From the NCBI GenBank assembly GCA_036389335.1, contig DASVQC010000103.1, forward strand, positions 18,972-82,971: 64,000 nt of DNA. Reading direction: 5' to 3'. The notes below the pieces were generated by a model, which had not been told where the DNA came from, made no database searches, and saw only the letters and a list, made by a program, of their open reading frames with translations. The stretch's first letter is position 1, and each line of letters starts with the position of its first letter. The position numbers and the translations under genes are program-made. The DNA is from JAIVGV01 sp036389335 (GTDB lineage: Bacteria > Acidobacteriota > Blastocatellia > Pyrinomonadales > Pyrinomonadaceae). Positions 63,859 through 64,000 of the stretch are shown here, one piece after another.

Positions 63859-64000
63859 CTAGTCGGCCCACCGCTTGACGATCTTCTGCGCCATCCGCGT
63901 CGAGAGCGCCTTGTCGAACTCCAGCGTCCGGTAGTTCGTGTGCGGCTGGAAGAGGTGGGCGTCGTCCCCATCGGAATGGGCGATCCCCCGCCGCGTCCGA
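63859..64000 (-). CDS. Unidentified gene, C-terminal fragment
   Basis: The last 46 codons of a minus-strand gene entering from the right edge, stop TAG at 63861-63859. The peptide ends MAQKIVKRWAD and includes HLFQPHTNYRTLEFDKALS. Third positions are almost all G/C, as in the true genes around it, and no competing frame looks coding. The family cannot be judged from this fragment. It is 114 bp upstream of the patatin gene. Confidence 0.5.
   Translation of the reverse strand, partial: RTRRGIAHSDGDDAHLFQPHTNYRTLEFDKALSTRMAQKIVKRWAD

Overview
The window reads as chromosomal DNA of a high-GC Acidobacteriota bacterium, probably class Blastocatellia. Three PadR-regulator plus duplicated-permease pairs of the kind named after this phylum (ADOP, 'acidobacterial duplicated orphan permease'), a very large carboxypeptidase-regulatory-domain TonB receptor, many secreted or Tat-exported enzymes, and palindromic or heptamer-type intergenic repeats support this. 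Third codon positions are nearly all G or C, so long antisense shadow ORFs are everywhere. I saw no rRNA, tRNA, CRISPR array, prophage or complete IS element.

Layout. (a) 1-11.9 kb, minus strand: an alpha-glucan locus running TonB receptor, two exported GH13 alpha-glucosidic hydrolases, an MFS sugar transporter and an exported GH15 glucoamylase/glucodextranase. No SusD-like gene is present. Two strong hairpins separate receptor from enzymes. The first codons of an AlkB-like gene lie at the left edge. (b) 12.2-20.2 kb, plus strand: a DUF1579-like secreted protein, a Crp/Fnr regulator, then a 1871-residue RHS protein with an inserted DUF4214-type module, a lower-GC C-terminal tip and an adjacent putative immunity gene. 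(c) 20.3-25.2 kb: a MocR regulator with a perfect 13-bp inverted-repeat operator and the truncated remnant of its probable flavin-oxidase target, plus three exported hydrolases. (d) 25.5-34.9 kb: three PadR-ADOP modules, each with recognisable promoter/operator DNA. (e) 35.4-45.5 kb: a Tat-exported PQQ-type propeller with an inserted EF-hand pair, a DUF305/LVIVD translationally coupled pair, a Tat-lipoprotein amidase, a small lower-GC island, an unrecognised beta-sandwich-like protein and a Tat-exported SGNH hydrolase.

(f) 45.5-63.7 kb, minus strand, is the least explained part. It holds patatin-like lipase, leaderless DUF4331 protein, TPR protein, then [di-heme cytochrome c + GMC flavoprotein] twice, with a metallophosphoesterase and a small S8-propeptide-like protein between the copies, and finally two unrecognised exported proteins. 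The two cytochrome/GMC pairs are diverged paralogues that share near-identical DNA patches (gene-conversion signature). I propose a dedicated, undescribed oxidation system coupling GMC flavoenzymes to lipid- or membrane-anchored di-heme cytochromes. Its substrate is unknown. Spacing is compatible with one or a few long transcripts read from about 62.8 kb down to 45.5 kb. A further partial gene runs off the right edge.

Family names are from reading motifs and from memory of the families; no database search was possible.
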